Assembly: GCA_018697035.1 (NCBI GenBank)
Contig: JABHSE010000004.1
Location: 195,300 to 259,299, forward strand
Length of the DNA: 64,000 nucleotides
Direction: 5' to 3'
DNA from: an archaeon
GTDB taxonomy: Archaea; Nanobdellota; Nanobdellia; Pacearchaeales; GW2011-AR1
Position 1 is the first letter of the stretch. The number at the start of each line of letters is the position of its first letter. Shown here piece after piece: positions 9,955 through 19,715 of this stretch. Position numbers and translations under genes: made by a program. The notes below the pieces were generated by a model, which saw only the letters and a list, made by a program, of their open reading frames with translations, had not been told where the DNA came from and did no database searches.

Positions 9955-10902
9955 ATGCAACGTAAACCGACAACCGACAACCGACAACCGACAACCGAAC
10001 CAAAGCAAGCTTTGGTTCTCTATTCCGGCGGCCTCGACTCTCGACTAGTGATTCGCCTCCTCCAAGACCAAGATTTCCAAATCACTGCACTCTATTTCGC
10101 ACTCCCATTCGGCTGTGGCTGCTGCAATATAAATTGCAACTTCAACTTTACTCAAAAAGAAAAAGTAAGATTAGAAATCATGGACGTCAACAAAGAGCCA
10201 CTTCTTTCAGAATATCTAGACATTCTAAAAAACCCAAAACACGGAACAGGAGCAGGCATCAATCCATGCAAAGACTGCAAAATCTTCATGTTCAAAAAAG
10301 CCAAAGAATACGCAGACAAACACAATATCGAACTCATAGCAACAGGCGAAGTAATCGGCCAAAGACCAATGTCCCAAATTCCCTCAGCCATGAAAACAAT
10401 CGACGAACAACTAGACTTTGAAATTCTCCGGCCACTTTCAGCAAAAAAATTAAAAGAAACCCATGTGGAAAAATCAGGATTAGTAAATAGAGAGAAGTTC
10501 CTAAGTATAAGGGGACGAGGAAGAAAAGAACAAATGGCATTAGCAGAAAAATATAAAATAAAATATCCAACACCAGGAGGCGGATGCTTCCTATGTGAAA
10601 AATCTCCAGCATCAAGGTTAAAACATCTATTAGAAAAAAATCTCATCACTGAAAAAACATTACCACTTACGATGATTGGCAGACACTTCTATATCAACAA
10701 CACATGGCTCGTAGTAGCACGAGACGCAAAAGAATCCAAAACAATCAACTCATTTGAAAATCGCATCCCAGACGAAAAAGGAAAACCTTCAGTATACTAC
10801 TCAAACCCAAAAGAAAAAGAAACAGTACTAAGTCTCCAACAGGCATATTCAACAGGAGACAACGAAAAAGAAAGAGATAAATTCAAAAAATACAAATTAT
10901 GA
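9955..10902 (+). CDS. PP-loop ATPase, tRNA thiolation (ThiI/MnmA-like) family
   Basis: ALVLYSGGLDSRL PP-loop, ATGEVIGQRPMSQ, GGGCFLCE. Confidence 0.8.
   Translation: MQRKPTTDNRQPTTEPKQALVLYSGGLDSRLVIRLLQDQDFQITALYFALPFGCGCCNINCNFNFTQKEKVRLEIMDVNKEPLLSEYLDILKNPKHGTGAGINPCKDCKIFMFKKAKEYADKHNIELIATGEVIGQRPMSQIPSAMKTIDEQLDFEILRPLSAKKLKETHVEKSGLVNREKFLSIRGRGRKEQMALAEKYKIKYPTPGGGCFLCEKSPASRLKHLLEKNLITEKTLPLTMIGRHFYINNTWLVVARDAKESKTINSFENRIPDEKGKPSVYYSNPKEKETVLSLQQAYSTGDNEKERDKFKKYKL
9964..10018. repeat. Heptamer tandem repeat (CAACCGA x4 plus degenerate copy) abutting a 10-bp hairpin
   Basis: Four exact CAACCGA copies 9971-9998, then GAACCAAAGC-AA-GCTTTGGTTC 9997-10018. Confidence 0.9.
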
Positions 10903-11420
10903 AAACCGTCTGGACATTCACCAATAAAAAAGAACTAGACAAAAACCAATTCATAGATTACTTCGAACGAAAAGTTTTCCGAACAATCCGAAAACATCAA
11001 CTCTTGCCAAAAAACAAAATTTTCACCCTAAAAAAAAGCCAAGATATAAACACAGCAGTCCTAAAACAAATCCTAGAAACAAAATTCCAAGTCAAACTAT
11101 TGCCTTCCAGAGAAGGTACTTACCGCAGTGCAACAAAGCCAAACACCTCAACAACTAACCTTTCAAGTGAAGCAGAAAACATATTCAAAAAAATAATCAA
11201 AGGAAACTTCGGCCACAAAACAAAACCCTCCCCACTCCTAAACTTATCAGACAAAGAAATAGAACTCTACGCCAAGCTAAAAAACATTAAAGGAACGAAA
11301 AGAAAAGAAAATAAAAAAATTCAAAATCTCTTTAAAAAGTTCTTAACAAAAAATCAAGACCTAGAAGTCAATATCCTTAATGCACAAAATCAAATTATAC
11401 CACAGAATTATTTATCTTAG
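10899..11420 (+). CDS. Hypothetical protein, coupled to upstream PP-loop gene
   Basis: ATGA overlap with upstream stop. Confidence 0.7.
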   Translation: MKTVWTFTNKKELDKNQFIDYFERKVFRTIRKHQLLPKNKIFTLKKSQDINTAVLKQILETKFQVKLLPSREGTYRSATKPNTSTTNLSSEAENIFKKIIKGNFGHKTKPSPLLNLSDKEIELYAKLKNIKGTKRKENKKIQNLFKKFLTKNQDLEVNILNAQNQIIPQNYLS

Positions 11421-12048
11421 AAACAACCTTCCGCAACCCATAAAAATCCCTCACAACATAATCAGGCCCAGCCTTCCTAATCCTCTCCAGCGTCGACCAA
11501 GAACACTTATTATGAACAGCCACTGAAACACATCCAGCCTTCTTAGCAAACTCAACATCCGAGAACCTATCCCCAACATAAACAGCCTCACTAGATTTAA
11601 TCTTCATGCGCCTAAACAATCTTCGCAACATTCTATCTTTACTGACAAACTTTTCCGCACCATAAATTCTATCAAATAAACCTTCGATACCCAAGCTCTT
11701 GATTGAAGCCAATAGAAACGAAGTCCGAGAATTACTAACAACAATCAACGATATCCCATCTTCCTTCATCTTCCAAAGCGGCTTCAAAGAAACACACGTC
11801 TTAATCTCACCAGCTGCAGCTGCACCAGTAAACCTCCGATAAAACCTATCACGAATCTCCCGAACCTTCCCGACACCAATTCCCAATTTCCGCAACATCC
11901 TTCCCATCTTAATACCTAACAAACCAAGCAACCTTCTCTCACTGAACTTATATCCAAATTCTTCAAATGTCCGAACTAAAGACAAAAAAGCAATTCCCTT
12001 ACTGTCTGAAATAGTCCCATCAAAATCCAAAAACACTGCCTTAATCAT
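11395..12048 (-). CDS. HAD-superfamily hydrolase
   Basis: VFLDFDGTISDS, VVSNSRTS, VYVGDRFSDVEFAKKAG. Confidence 0.92.
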   Translation of the reverse strand: MIKAVFLDFDGTISDSKGIAFLSLVRTFEEFGYKFSERRLLGLLGIKMGRMLRKLGIGVGKVREIRDRFYRRFTGAAAAGEIKTCVSLKPLWKMKEDGISLIVVSNSRTSFLLASIKSLGIEGLFDRIYGAEKFVSKDRMLRRLFRRMKIKSSEAVYVGDRFSDVEFAKKAGCVSVAVHNKCSWSTLERIRKAGPDYVVRDFYGLRKVVSKINNSVV

Positions 12049-12139
12049 TTTTCCTCTCCCAAGAATGAATGGTTTCGTGAAACATTTTCAACGTTACTCT
12101 AATCACCATACATGACTAATCAAAATATTCTTTATATAA

Positions 12140-13942
12140 TTACTTAATATACCCGCCTCTCTGCAACTTCCAAAGCCGGTAATACTCACCCTTCCTCCGA
12201 AGTAAGGCTCCATGCGTCCCCATCTCAACAATCTTACCTCGCTTCATAACAACAATCAAATCCGCATGCATAATCGTAGACAACCGATGCGCAATAATAA
12301 TCGAAGTCCGACCCTTCATCAACTTAGCTAAACTCCTCTGAATCTCAAACTCAGTCTCACTATCCAGTGCACTCGTAGCTTCATCCAAAACCAAAATCTT
12401 CTTGTCCGCCAAAATAGCCCTAGCTATCGAAACCCTCTGCTTCTCCCCACCGCTAAGTTTAACCCCGCGCTCTCCAACAATAGTCCGCTCCTTCTCGGGC
12501 ATCTCACGAATAATCTTATCAAGTTGAGCAAATCTAATAGCGTTCTTTACTTCTTCAGGGCTAGCACTAGGCCTAGAAAATTTAATATTATTCCAAATAG
12601 TATCGTCGAACAAAACACATTCCTGAGGAACAATACTCATAGCCCCTCTCAAAGACTCCTGTTTAAAGTCCCGAACATCCTCGCCATCAATCATAACCGC
12701 ACCCTTATCAACATCATAAAACCGATACAACAAGTTAACAAGAGTCGACTTCCCACAGCCCGAATGCCCAACAAACGCAACCTTACTCTTCGCCGGAATA
12801 TTCAAATTAAAATCCTTGAAAATCTTCCGCTTAGTATATCCAAAATCGACATCCCGAAACTCAATTTCACCATTCCCGACCTTCATACTCCGAGCTCCCT
12901 CAGCATCCCGAATATTATTCTCAACCTTCCCATAACTAAACAAATCCTGAAAATCAATAACCGATCTATGAAAACCCTGCAATCCCTCAATGAAACCCCA
13001 AATCGGTCCCATCAAACTCCTAAAAGTAGTATAGATAAAAACAATCTCTCCGACACTAAGAGCACCCTTCAAAAATCTCAAAATAGGAAACGTCAACAAA
13101 ATCACAGTCCCAATAATAATAATCGCAACCTGTCCACTCGTCAACCAAGAATAACTTCTCCAAAATTTATAATTAGTAGTCTCCGATTTCATAGCTAACT
13201 TACTAAACATCTTCGAAATCCAATTCTCCCTTCCAAAATATTTAATAGAATCTATATTAGTAAAAACATCACTAACTCCTGCCTTCTCATTATCATCAGC
13301 CACATTGGAAGCTATCTTAAGCGGTTCCTGCGTCCTCTGATAAAGAATACTAAACAAAACAAAAGACGTCATAATTCCAACTACAACAACAGCAGAAACG
13401 ATATCAAAATAAGCGATAGAGACACCAACAATCATCATCTGCAAAAATGGACCTACGAAACTATAGATAATCGCATCACTAATTCTCTCAACAGAAGCAA
13501 TTCCCCGATTCATTCTCGAAATAAGCGAACCCGTCTTATGCGTAGCATGAAACCCCTGATCCAATTTAACAATATGCCTAAAATATTTCATCTTTAAATA
13601 AGTCATAATCCTAACTTCAATCAAAGAAGAATAGAGATTCCTAAACCAAAGAGCAATTATTTCAACCACAGCATTCAAGATATATAATCCAAGAACAATC
13701 AGCAAAATAAAATAAAACTCCTCCAACCCAAGACTCCCCTCTGCAAAAAGTGCTCCCTTATCTATAATCTCCTTAAACAAAAAATTCGGCACAATATTAG
13801 TCAATCCTACAACAAAAATAGTCAACAGTAGCAGCCACATCAACCCCTTATGCCTTCTCAAAGCGCCCCAGTATTCACTAAGATTATACTTCCAGTCTAT
13901 CTTTCTACTTTCTTCATTTTTTACCATTTTACATAAATTCAA
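12140..13942 (-). CDS. ABC exporter, fused permease-ATPase
   Basis: TM region; GHSGCGKSTLVNLLYR, LSGGEKQRVSIARAIL, LDEATSALD. Confidence 0.96.
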   Translation of the reverse strand: MNLCKMVKNEESRKIDWKYNLSEYWGALRRHKGLMWLLLLTIFVVGLTNIVPNFLFKEIIDKGALFAEGSLGLEEFYFILLIVLGLYILNAVVEIIALWFRNLYSSLIEVRIMTYLKMKYFRHIVKLDQGFHATHKTGSLISRMNRGIASVERISDAIIYSFVGPFLQMMIVGVSIAYFDIVSAVVVVGIMTSFVLFSILYQRTQEPLKIASNVADDNEKAGVSDVFTNIDSIKYFGRENWISKMFSKLAMKSETTNYKFWRSYSWLTSGQVAIIIIGTVILLTFPILRFLKGALSVGEIVFIYTTFRSLMGPIWGFIEGLQGFHRSVIDFQDLFSYGKVENNIRDAEGARSMKVGNGEIEFRDVDFGYTKRKIFKDFNLNIPAKSKVAFVGHSGCGKSTLVNLLYRFYDVDKGAVMIDGEDVRDFKQESLRGAMSIVPQECVLFDDTIWNNIKFSRPSASPEEVKNAIRFAQLDKIIREMPEKERTIVGERGVKLSGGEKQRVSIARAILADKKILVLDEATSALDSETEFEIQRSLAKLMKGRTSIIIAHRLSTIMHADLIVVMKRGKIVEMGTHGALLRRKGEYYRLWKLQRGGYIK

Positions 13943-14080
13943 CCATCGATAAATAAAACATTATAAAATATCTATAAAAAACATACTCACGCCAACTCAG
14001 TTGCCGCATATCTTATCCAGTTGAGGCCGAACAAACAAAATCCGTTAACACCGTTTATAAGTTTTTCCCTAGTAGAAAAT

Positions 14081-14088
14081 TTTAAATA
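14081..14088 (+). promoter_or_regulatory. TATA box TTTAAATA at leaderless distance from 14110
   Basis: Centre about 25 nt upstream of ATG. Confidence 0.5.
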
Positions 14089-14109
14089 CAAGGTTACCTT
14101 AAAATAATT

Positions 14110-14289
14110 ATGAAGGGGAAATATGACATAACACCATTAGGAGAGATACATAATTTTACAGCCAAAAAAGAATATGTAGCTCCAGAATATAAACTAGAAA
14201 CAACAATGACTTTCCAGTACGACGCATTAAAAAACCAAGATACAAAATATACCTGCAGACAATGTTCAAGTTGTCATGGATGCAGATAA
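14110..14289 (+). CDS. Cys-rich small peptide (59 aa), absent from ORF track
   Basis: MKGKYDITPLGEIHNFTAKKEYVAPEYKLETTMTFQYDALKNQDTKYTCRQCSSCHGCR*; TATA box at correct spacing. Confidence 0.7.
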   Translation: MKGKYDITPLGEIHNFTAKKEYVAPEYKLETTMTFQYDALKNQDTKYTCRQCSSCHGCR

Positions 14290-14334
14290 GTAATAAAATT
14301 CTACCTAATCAATACTCGAAATTTCAATTTAAAA

Positions 14335-16458
14335 TTAAGAATTAGCCCTCTTCAACAACTCCTTCAACCTAGCCGCATCCGCACCCTTGCTCTTAACTTC
14401 ACTAACAACATAAGTCATCTTCTCTCCAATATCCTTACCCTTAACAACCTTCAAGTCCCGCAACAACTTCTTCCTAACAACATCCGAAACAACCAGCACT
14501 CCACTATCAGAATCCGACATACGCTTAGCAAAAGAAACCGTATTCCCGATACTCGTATACTTCAACTTACCTCCACCCTTCGAGGCCACCAGATCCCCAC
14601 TATGCACTCCAATCCCAAACTCAACCTTATCCTTAAACTTCTTATTATAATCATTCAACTTCTCAATAACCGCCATACCACACTTAACAGCCAAACCTTC
14701 ATTATCATAAGTCCTAGTCATAAGCGGATTAAATACAACAAAAACAAAATCCCCTCTCCAGTCAACTAAACCCTTTTCCTTCGACTCATCGACAATCTTA
14801 TGTAAAGCATCTTTTCCAGCATCCCCCAACCCCTCATGATTCTTAACTGCAATCGCAACCACACTAGACACCTGCTTCTCTCCCTTCATGACCAAAGCAG
14901 ACTCTGCCGTCATCTTATTCCCCTTCGTCAAATCAACCATCGTCTTATCCGTTCCACTATAATTCTTAACATCAAGCCCCTGAACAGCAGGAGATTTATT
15001 AGTAAAATTCAAGCTATCATCCATATGCGCTTTAACTTTATCAGGCACCTTCTCTTTAATCTTATCTCCAATTTGTGTCCCAACATTATGCAATTGAGCA
15101 ACTTTCTTCTTACCTGGCATCTTTCCCCAAAGTTTAGAAAAAAAACCATCACCAACGACCTTAGTCTTTCGGTACCTCATCAATAACATAATACCAACTC
15201 CACCCAAAATCAAAATCAAAAAAATCCAAAACAAACCATATCCACTAAAAAACCCCTTCTCTCTAATATCATCAATAGAAACTGCATTCCCCGTCAATAG
15301 AACCCGTTTACTTAGGGAAGTTTCACCATCATTTACCAAAACTTCATACTCACCATTAGGAGCATCAACATTAAACTTCCGAACCTCGTCAACACCGATA
15401 TTCAACTCCAAAGACATGATATCATCACCAATAGTAACATCAATAGTTCTATTATACAAAACATTTCCAATATTTTTAATGGTCAACACCGAATCCTCCA
15501 AGTCAAATTCAATCTTCTGCAAGCCTATCATCTCAAACTCTCGAACATCACTCAAAGAATCAAACGAACTAAAAATTTTCCAAGTCCCAGCACTAGAATT
15601 CAAAACAAAATCAATATCACTAAATTCTCCAGCCTGAACATTAGCCTCAATAAATTCATCATTCGGAGAAACAATCCTCAAAAGAACATTGCCTTCCATT
15701 CTAACACCCGATTGATCAAAAAGCTCAACACCAATTCTAAACTTCTCTCCAGGTGTAGCAACAACATCAGCCAAACTCATAACTAAAGAAGATGCAACTT
15801 GATTAATCTTATAAGAAACACTTCCCAAACCCTCATTCAAAATACCATTAGAGTCAACATCATAGGCACGAATATCCAAAGAATAGAAACCACTCTCAAT
15901 AGTTTCAGGCATAGAAAAAGTCTCAATAGCAATACCACCCTCAACGGCCTTACTAAAAATACTAGCACCAGTCGCATCAATAAATCCTTCCAACAACTCA
16001 CCATTTGCTTTAACGGCTTCGACATTAACACTAATTACCTCACCAGGATTATATGCAACCTTATCTAAAGAAACACTAACATCAACATCTCTAGTAACTG
16101 AAAACACTTTTGTCGACGCGGCACTCGTGCCAATAGAAATAACAACCTGGCAATTTCCAACAATATCACTAAGATTCAGAATCTCTAAATCATCCAAACG
16201 CAAGTTCTTATAAAAACTCCAAGAAGATTCGTCATCTAAAGAAAAAGAACTAGCAGGAAGCCTAACCAAATTCGTTGTCTTATTTCCGCACGCCAAATTA
16301 AAGTTCAAATTCCCACTCCCAGCTCCAACCAAACCGTCAACCGAAACATCCAACCTATCTCCCAAATTATAAACATCAAACGGCTCTGAAATAGAAATCT
16401 CAGCCAAAACACCAGAACTCATTAAAACAAAAATTAATAATAACACGAGCTTTTTCAT
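14335..16458 (-). CDS. Signal peptide/extracellular beta-type domains/TM/cytoplasmic class III nucleotidyl cyclase-like domain
   Basis: N-terminal signal; TM GLFWIFLILILGGVGIMLLM; VEFGIGVHSGDLVASKGGGKLKYTSIGNTVSFAKRMSDSD. Confidence 0.75.
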   Translation of the reverse strand: MKKLVLLLIFVLMSSGVLAEISISEPFDVYNLGDRLDVSVDGLVGAGSGNLNFNLACGNKTTNLVRLPASSFSLDDESSWSFYKNLRLDDLEILNLSDIVGNCQVVISIGTSAASTKVFSVTRDVDVSVSLDKVAYNPGEVISVNVEAVKANGELLEGFIDATGASIFSKAVEGGIAIETFSMPETIESGFYSLDIRAYDVDSNGILNEGLGSVSYKINQVASSLVMSLADVVATPGEKFRIGVELFDQSGVRMEGNVLLRIVSPNDEFIEANVQAGEFSDIDFVLNSSAGTWKIFSSFDSLSDVREFEMIGLQKIEFDLEDSVLTIKNIGNVLYNRTIDVTIGDDIMSLELNIGVDEVRKFNVDAPNGEYEVLVNDGETSLSKRVLLTGNAVSIDDIREKGFFSGYGLFWIFLILILGGVGIMLLMRYRKTKVVGDGFFSKLWGKMPGKKKVAQLHNVGTQIGDKIKEKVPDKVKAHMDDSLNFTNKSPAVQGLDVKNYSGTDKTMVDLTKGNKMTAESALVMKGEKQVSSVVAIAVKNHEGLGDAGKDALHKIVDESKEKGLVDWRGDFVFVVFNPLMTRTYDNEGLAVKCGMAVIEKLNDYNKKFKDKVEFGIGVHSGDLVASKGGGKLKYTSIGNTVSFAKRMSDSDSGVLVVSDVVRKKLLRDLKVVKGKDIGEKMTYVVSEVKSKGADAARLKELLKRANS

Positions 16459-16508
16459 ATTAAAAATAAACTATCTTACTATATAAATATTATGAACAAC
16501 TTAGAAAT

Positions 16509-16859
16509 CTAAAACTCAAATTCATCCGCAATCTTAGACAACCCATCCATCCAATCTTCATGTTTCTGCCAAGCAATTTCCTGTCTAGTCTTCTCCATAA
16601 TCACCGGAGCATCCATAGGTCGCAAATATGAAGGCAGTTCAGCTCTCTCAGCCATAATCTCATCAGTTCTAGGTGTATCATACTTCAATCGCTGATAACA
16701 ATGCCCACACAAATTATCCTTCTCATTAGCATCTCTATGCTTTTTATCACAATCATTATACCTCTCCTTAAGAATAGGTGAAGCCTTGTCAATCCGCTCA
16801 CCCCAACGTTTTATCTTACTCTTTATTTCAACATAATCCTCATCACTGATAGCACTCAT
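16509..16859 (-). CDS. Hypothetical protein
   Basis: Intact ORF with CDKKHRDANEKDNLCGHC. Confidence 0.6.
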   Translation of the reverse strand: MSAISDEDYVEIKSKIKRWGERIDKASPILKERYNDCDKKHRDANEKDNLCGHCYQRLKYDTPRTDEIMAERAELPSYLRPMDAPVIMEKTRQEIAWQKHEDWMDGLSKIADEFEF

Positions 16860-16934
16860 ATATCCTTAAAATATAACATATACTTAAACTTTATCATACT
16901 AAAAATATAAAAACAACTTAAACAATATATCTTT

Positions 16935-18041
16935 ATGAAAACAAAGGTGAACCCCTACGAAGTCCAAGGCGAAGTAGACTACGACCGCCTAATCAAAGAA
17001 TTCGGAATAAAAAAAATCGACAAAAAACTTCTAGATAGAATTGAAAAAATAACAGGTGAAATCCATCCATACCTAAAACGAGAAATCTTCTTCGCACATC
17101 GAGACCTAGAAAAATTACTAGACGCTCACGACCAAGGCAAAAAATTCTTCCTCTATACAGGCTGCGGACCATCAGGCCCAATCCATCTAGGACACTACTC
17201 AGTCTGGTCTTTCATAAAATGGCTCCAAGATAAATTCGACGTAGAACTATGGTTCCAATTCACAGACGACGAAAAATTCCTCTACAAAAATAAAACATAC
17301 GAAGAGATACAAGAATGGACAAATCAAAACATGTTAGACGTAGCAGCAATAGGATTCAATCCAAACAAAACACACTTCCTAATCGACACAAAACACGCCG
17401 GCATAATGTACCCCGAAGCAATCAAAGTCGCAAAAAAAATAACCTTCTCAACAATCAAAGCCTCCTTCGGCTTCACAGACTCAAACAACATCGGCTCAAT
17501 ATTCTACACAGCAATGCAAACAGTTCCATGCTTTCTACCAAACGTCCTGAACAACAAAGACGAATACTGCCTAATTCCACTAGCCGTAGACCAAGATCCA
17601 CACTTCAGAATTTCCAGAGACGTAATCCAAAAACTAGGCCACAAAAAACCTGCAATCATACACGCAAAATTTATGTGCCCATTAACAGGGATAGAAGGAA
17701 AGCAAGGAAGCTCAACCGACGCAAAAGCAATCCTAATGACAGATACACCTCAACAGGTAAAGAAAAAAATCAACAAATACGCATTCTCAGGAGGACAAGA
17801 TACAGTAGAAGAACACCGTAAGAAAGGCGGAAACGTAGATGTAGACGTTGCATGCCAATGGCTAAAATACTTCGAACACGACGACAAAAAGCTAGCAGCA
17901 ATATATAAAGATTACTCAAAAGGAAAACTATTATCAGGCGAAGTCAAAACAATCCTAATAGAAAAAATCAATAAGATATTATCAGAGCATCAAAAAACAA
18001 AAAACAAAATAGATGTAGATAAGTTCATTTACAAAGAATAA
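16935..18041 (+). CDS. trpS: Tryptophanyl-tRNA synthetase (archaeal/eukaryal type)
   Basis: YTGCGPSGPIHLGHY, IPLAVDQDPHFR, GKQGSSTD. Confidence 0.94.
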   Translation: MKTKVNPYEVQGEVDYDRLIKEFGIKKIDKKLLDRIEKITGEIHPYLKREIFFAHRDLEKLLDAHDQGKKFFLYTGCGPSGPIHLGHYSVWSFIKWLQDKFDVELWFQFTDDEKFLYKNKTYEEIQEWTNQNMLDVAAIGFNPNKTHFLIDTKHAGIMYPEAIKVAKKITFSTIKASFGFTDSNNIGSIFYTAMQTVPCFLPNVLNNKDEYCLIPLAVDQDPHFRISRDVIQKLGHKKPAIIHAKFMCPLTGIEGKQGSSTDAKAILMTDTPQQVKKKINKYAFSGGQDTVEEHRKKGGNVDVDVACQWLKYFEHDDKKLAAIYKDYSKGKLLSGEVKTILIEKINKILSEHQKTKNKIDVDKFIYKE

Positions 18042-18042
18042 T

Positions 18043-18498
18043 CTAAAGTTTCAATAAATCTTTAACTTTACCAGATTTTCCTAATCCTCGAATCTTTTCC
18101 GCAATATCTCCTAAGGGCTTTCTTACAAATTCCCTTCCAGTATTAGATAAATTAGTCTTACACTCAAAAACACGACAATCTTTTGGTCTATCATTATAGG
18201 CATCACAAGAAGTTACTTTAGCATCAGCATCGTAACGCAGATATTCACAAGCCTCCCATCCCGGACTAATCACCTTCATTACAGGTTTAACCGAAACTAA
18301 AGGCAAATTCTCTCTATCAACATCTTCAATCCTAAAATAAACACAACAAGCCCCACATCTATCACAGCCCTGATTATCAACATCGTTAGTACGGTCAATA
18401 CGAGTAAAATAATCCAACAACTTACCCATTCTGAACCACCTTCCCTTCAAACGGCAAACCAACGGCATCAACATCAAGCATTCCCAAGAGCCCATCAT
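18043..18498 (-). CDS. YkgJ-type Cys-cluster protein
   Basis: CDRCGACCVYFRI...CEYLRYDADAKVTSCDAYNDRPKDCRVFEC. Confidence 0.85.
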   Translation of the reverse strand: MMGSWECLMLMPLVCRLKGRWFRMGKLLDYFTRIDRTNDVDNQGCDRCGACCVYFRIEDVDRENLPLVSVKPVMKVISPGWEACEYLRYDADAKVTSCDAYNDRPKDCRVFECKTNLSNTGREFVRKPLGDIAEKIRGLGKSGKVKDLLKL

Positions 18499-18874
18499 TC
18501 AAACCACGAACGAACATACTCCTTTTATCCTTTTTATCAATATTCATCTGCGCAACCAAAGCAGCAGCCCAAAAAATACCTTTACCAGAAACTCCCTCAA
18601 AATCAACAATATACTCATCTTTGTTCTTAGCAAAATCCATTAACTTATAACCAAGATTAGGAACCTTATTACTATAATCAGACGCGTTACTAGAATCAAT
18701 CATATCACTCCCAAGCTCACTAGAAACGTAAAACACATCCCCAGATTTCACTTTTCCAGAATAAAACAAAGGATTCTCTATACTTGCCCCCTCATGTCTC
18801 GTTTCGTTCCCATGAACAGCATCTGCCAAGTTCTCAAAATGATAAATCTCTTTCATAATAACCCAACACATCAA
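18422..18874 (-). CDS. Hypothetical protein
   Basis: Intact ORF. Confidence 0.6.
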   Translation of the reverse strand: MMCWVIMKEIYHFENLADAVHGNETRHEGASIENPLFYSGKVKSGDVFYVSSELGSDMIDSSNASDYSNKVPNLGYKLMDFAKNKDEYIVDFEGVSGKGIFWAAALVAQMNIDKKDKRSMFVRGLNDGLLGMLDVDAVGLPFEGKVVQNG

Positions 18875-18900
18875 AACTATATAAACCTTTCGTTTTGTAA

Positions 18901-19665
18901 CTATTGTTTGGTAACAACAGAATTAACTTCTGGAGCAGCCCTTTTAACGACTTCAACCCTGGCAACATCATCTCCGATATTAACTCCCTTATTCCCGATC
19001 TCCATCACAACAGCCTTCCTCTCGTGCGCCGTCCTTCTCATCTTCGCAATCCGAACAGCCCTATCACCTCGCCCAGCAATCCCAGATTCATAAAAAATAC
19101 TAACCGAATCACTAAGAAACCGCAAGATATCAGTCTTCGTCCACTCATCTCCACTAGTCCAATTCATATCACCCTCCAAGCTCTCATCTGCAAAAACCGT
19201 TGTCACCTTCAACCTCTTCATCAAACTCGACAACTCAAAAATCGTCTCACGAATCTTCCCTTGATCACTCAAATTCAAAGCCAAAACAGAAATAGGATCA
19301 AAACAAATCCTCCGCACATCACCCTTAGAAATCATCTTAGTTAACTCCTTCTTCAGCTCATCAATCCCAGTCTGTGGCGAAAACCTCATAAACGTAATCT
19401 TACCCTCCTCGCTAGCCCTAGAAAAATCCCAACCATAAGCCATAGCATCATTCATAATCCCAACGATATCCGGCTCAAAACTACAATACAACCCATTCTC
19501 ATTAAACTTCGTCGCACCATTCCAAAGAAACTGCAACAAAAAAGTACTCTTCCCTGAACCTGGCCCACCAACAATCAAATTATCACTATTCCGAACGAAA
19601 CCCCCGTCACATAATTTATCAAACCCTACAATCCCCGTCGGACACCTATCAATCACCCCACTCAT
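18901..19665 (-). CDS. KaiC-like RecA-superfamily ATPase
   Basis: GFDKLCDGGFVRNSDNLIVGGPGSGKSTFLLQFL; GLYCSFEPD. Confidence 0.9.
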   Translation of the reverse strand: MSGVIDRCPTGIVGFDKLCDGGFVRNSDNLIVGGPGSGKSTFLLQFLWNGATKFNENGLYCSFEPDIVGIMNDAMAYGWDFSRASEEGKITFMRFSPQTGIDELKKELTKMISKGDVRRICFDPISVLALNLSDQGKIRETIFELSSLMKRLKVTTVFADESLEGDMNWTSGDEWTKTDILRFLSDSVSIFYESGIAGRGDRAVRIAKMRRTAHERKAVVMEIGNKGVNIGDDVARVEVVKRAAPEVNSVVTKQ

Positions 19666-19715
19666 ACTTCAACTAAAGTATAAATCTTTATAAATTCTCC
19701 TTTTCTTAATTTCAC

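Noticed and set aside
13990-14060. CAACTCAGTTG and nearby CCAGTTGAGG repeats as another mosaic element
   Set aside because: Too short and imperfect; no heptamer linker.
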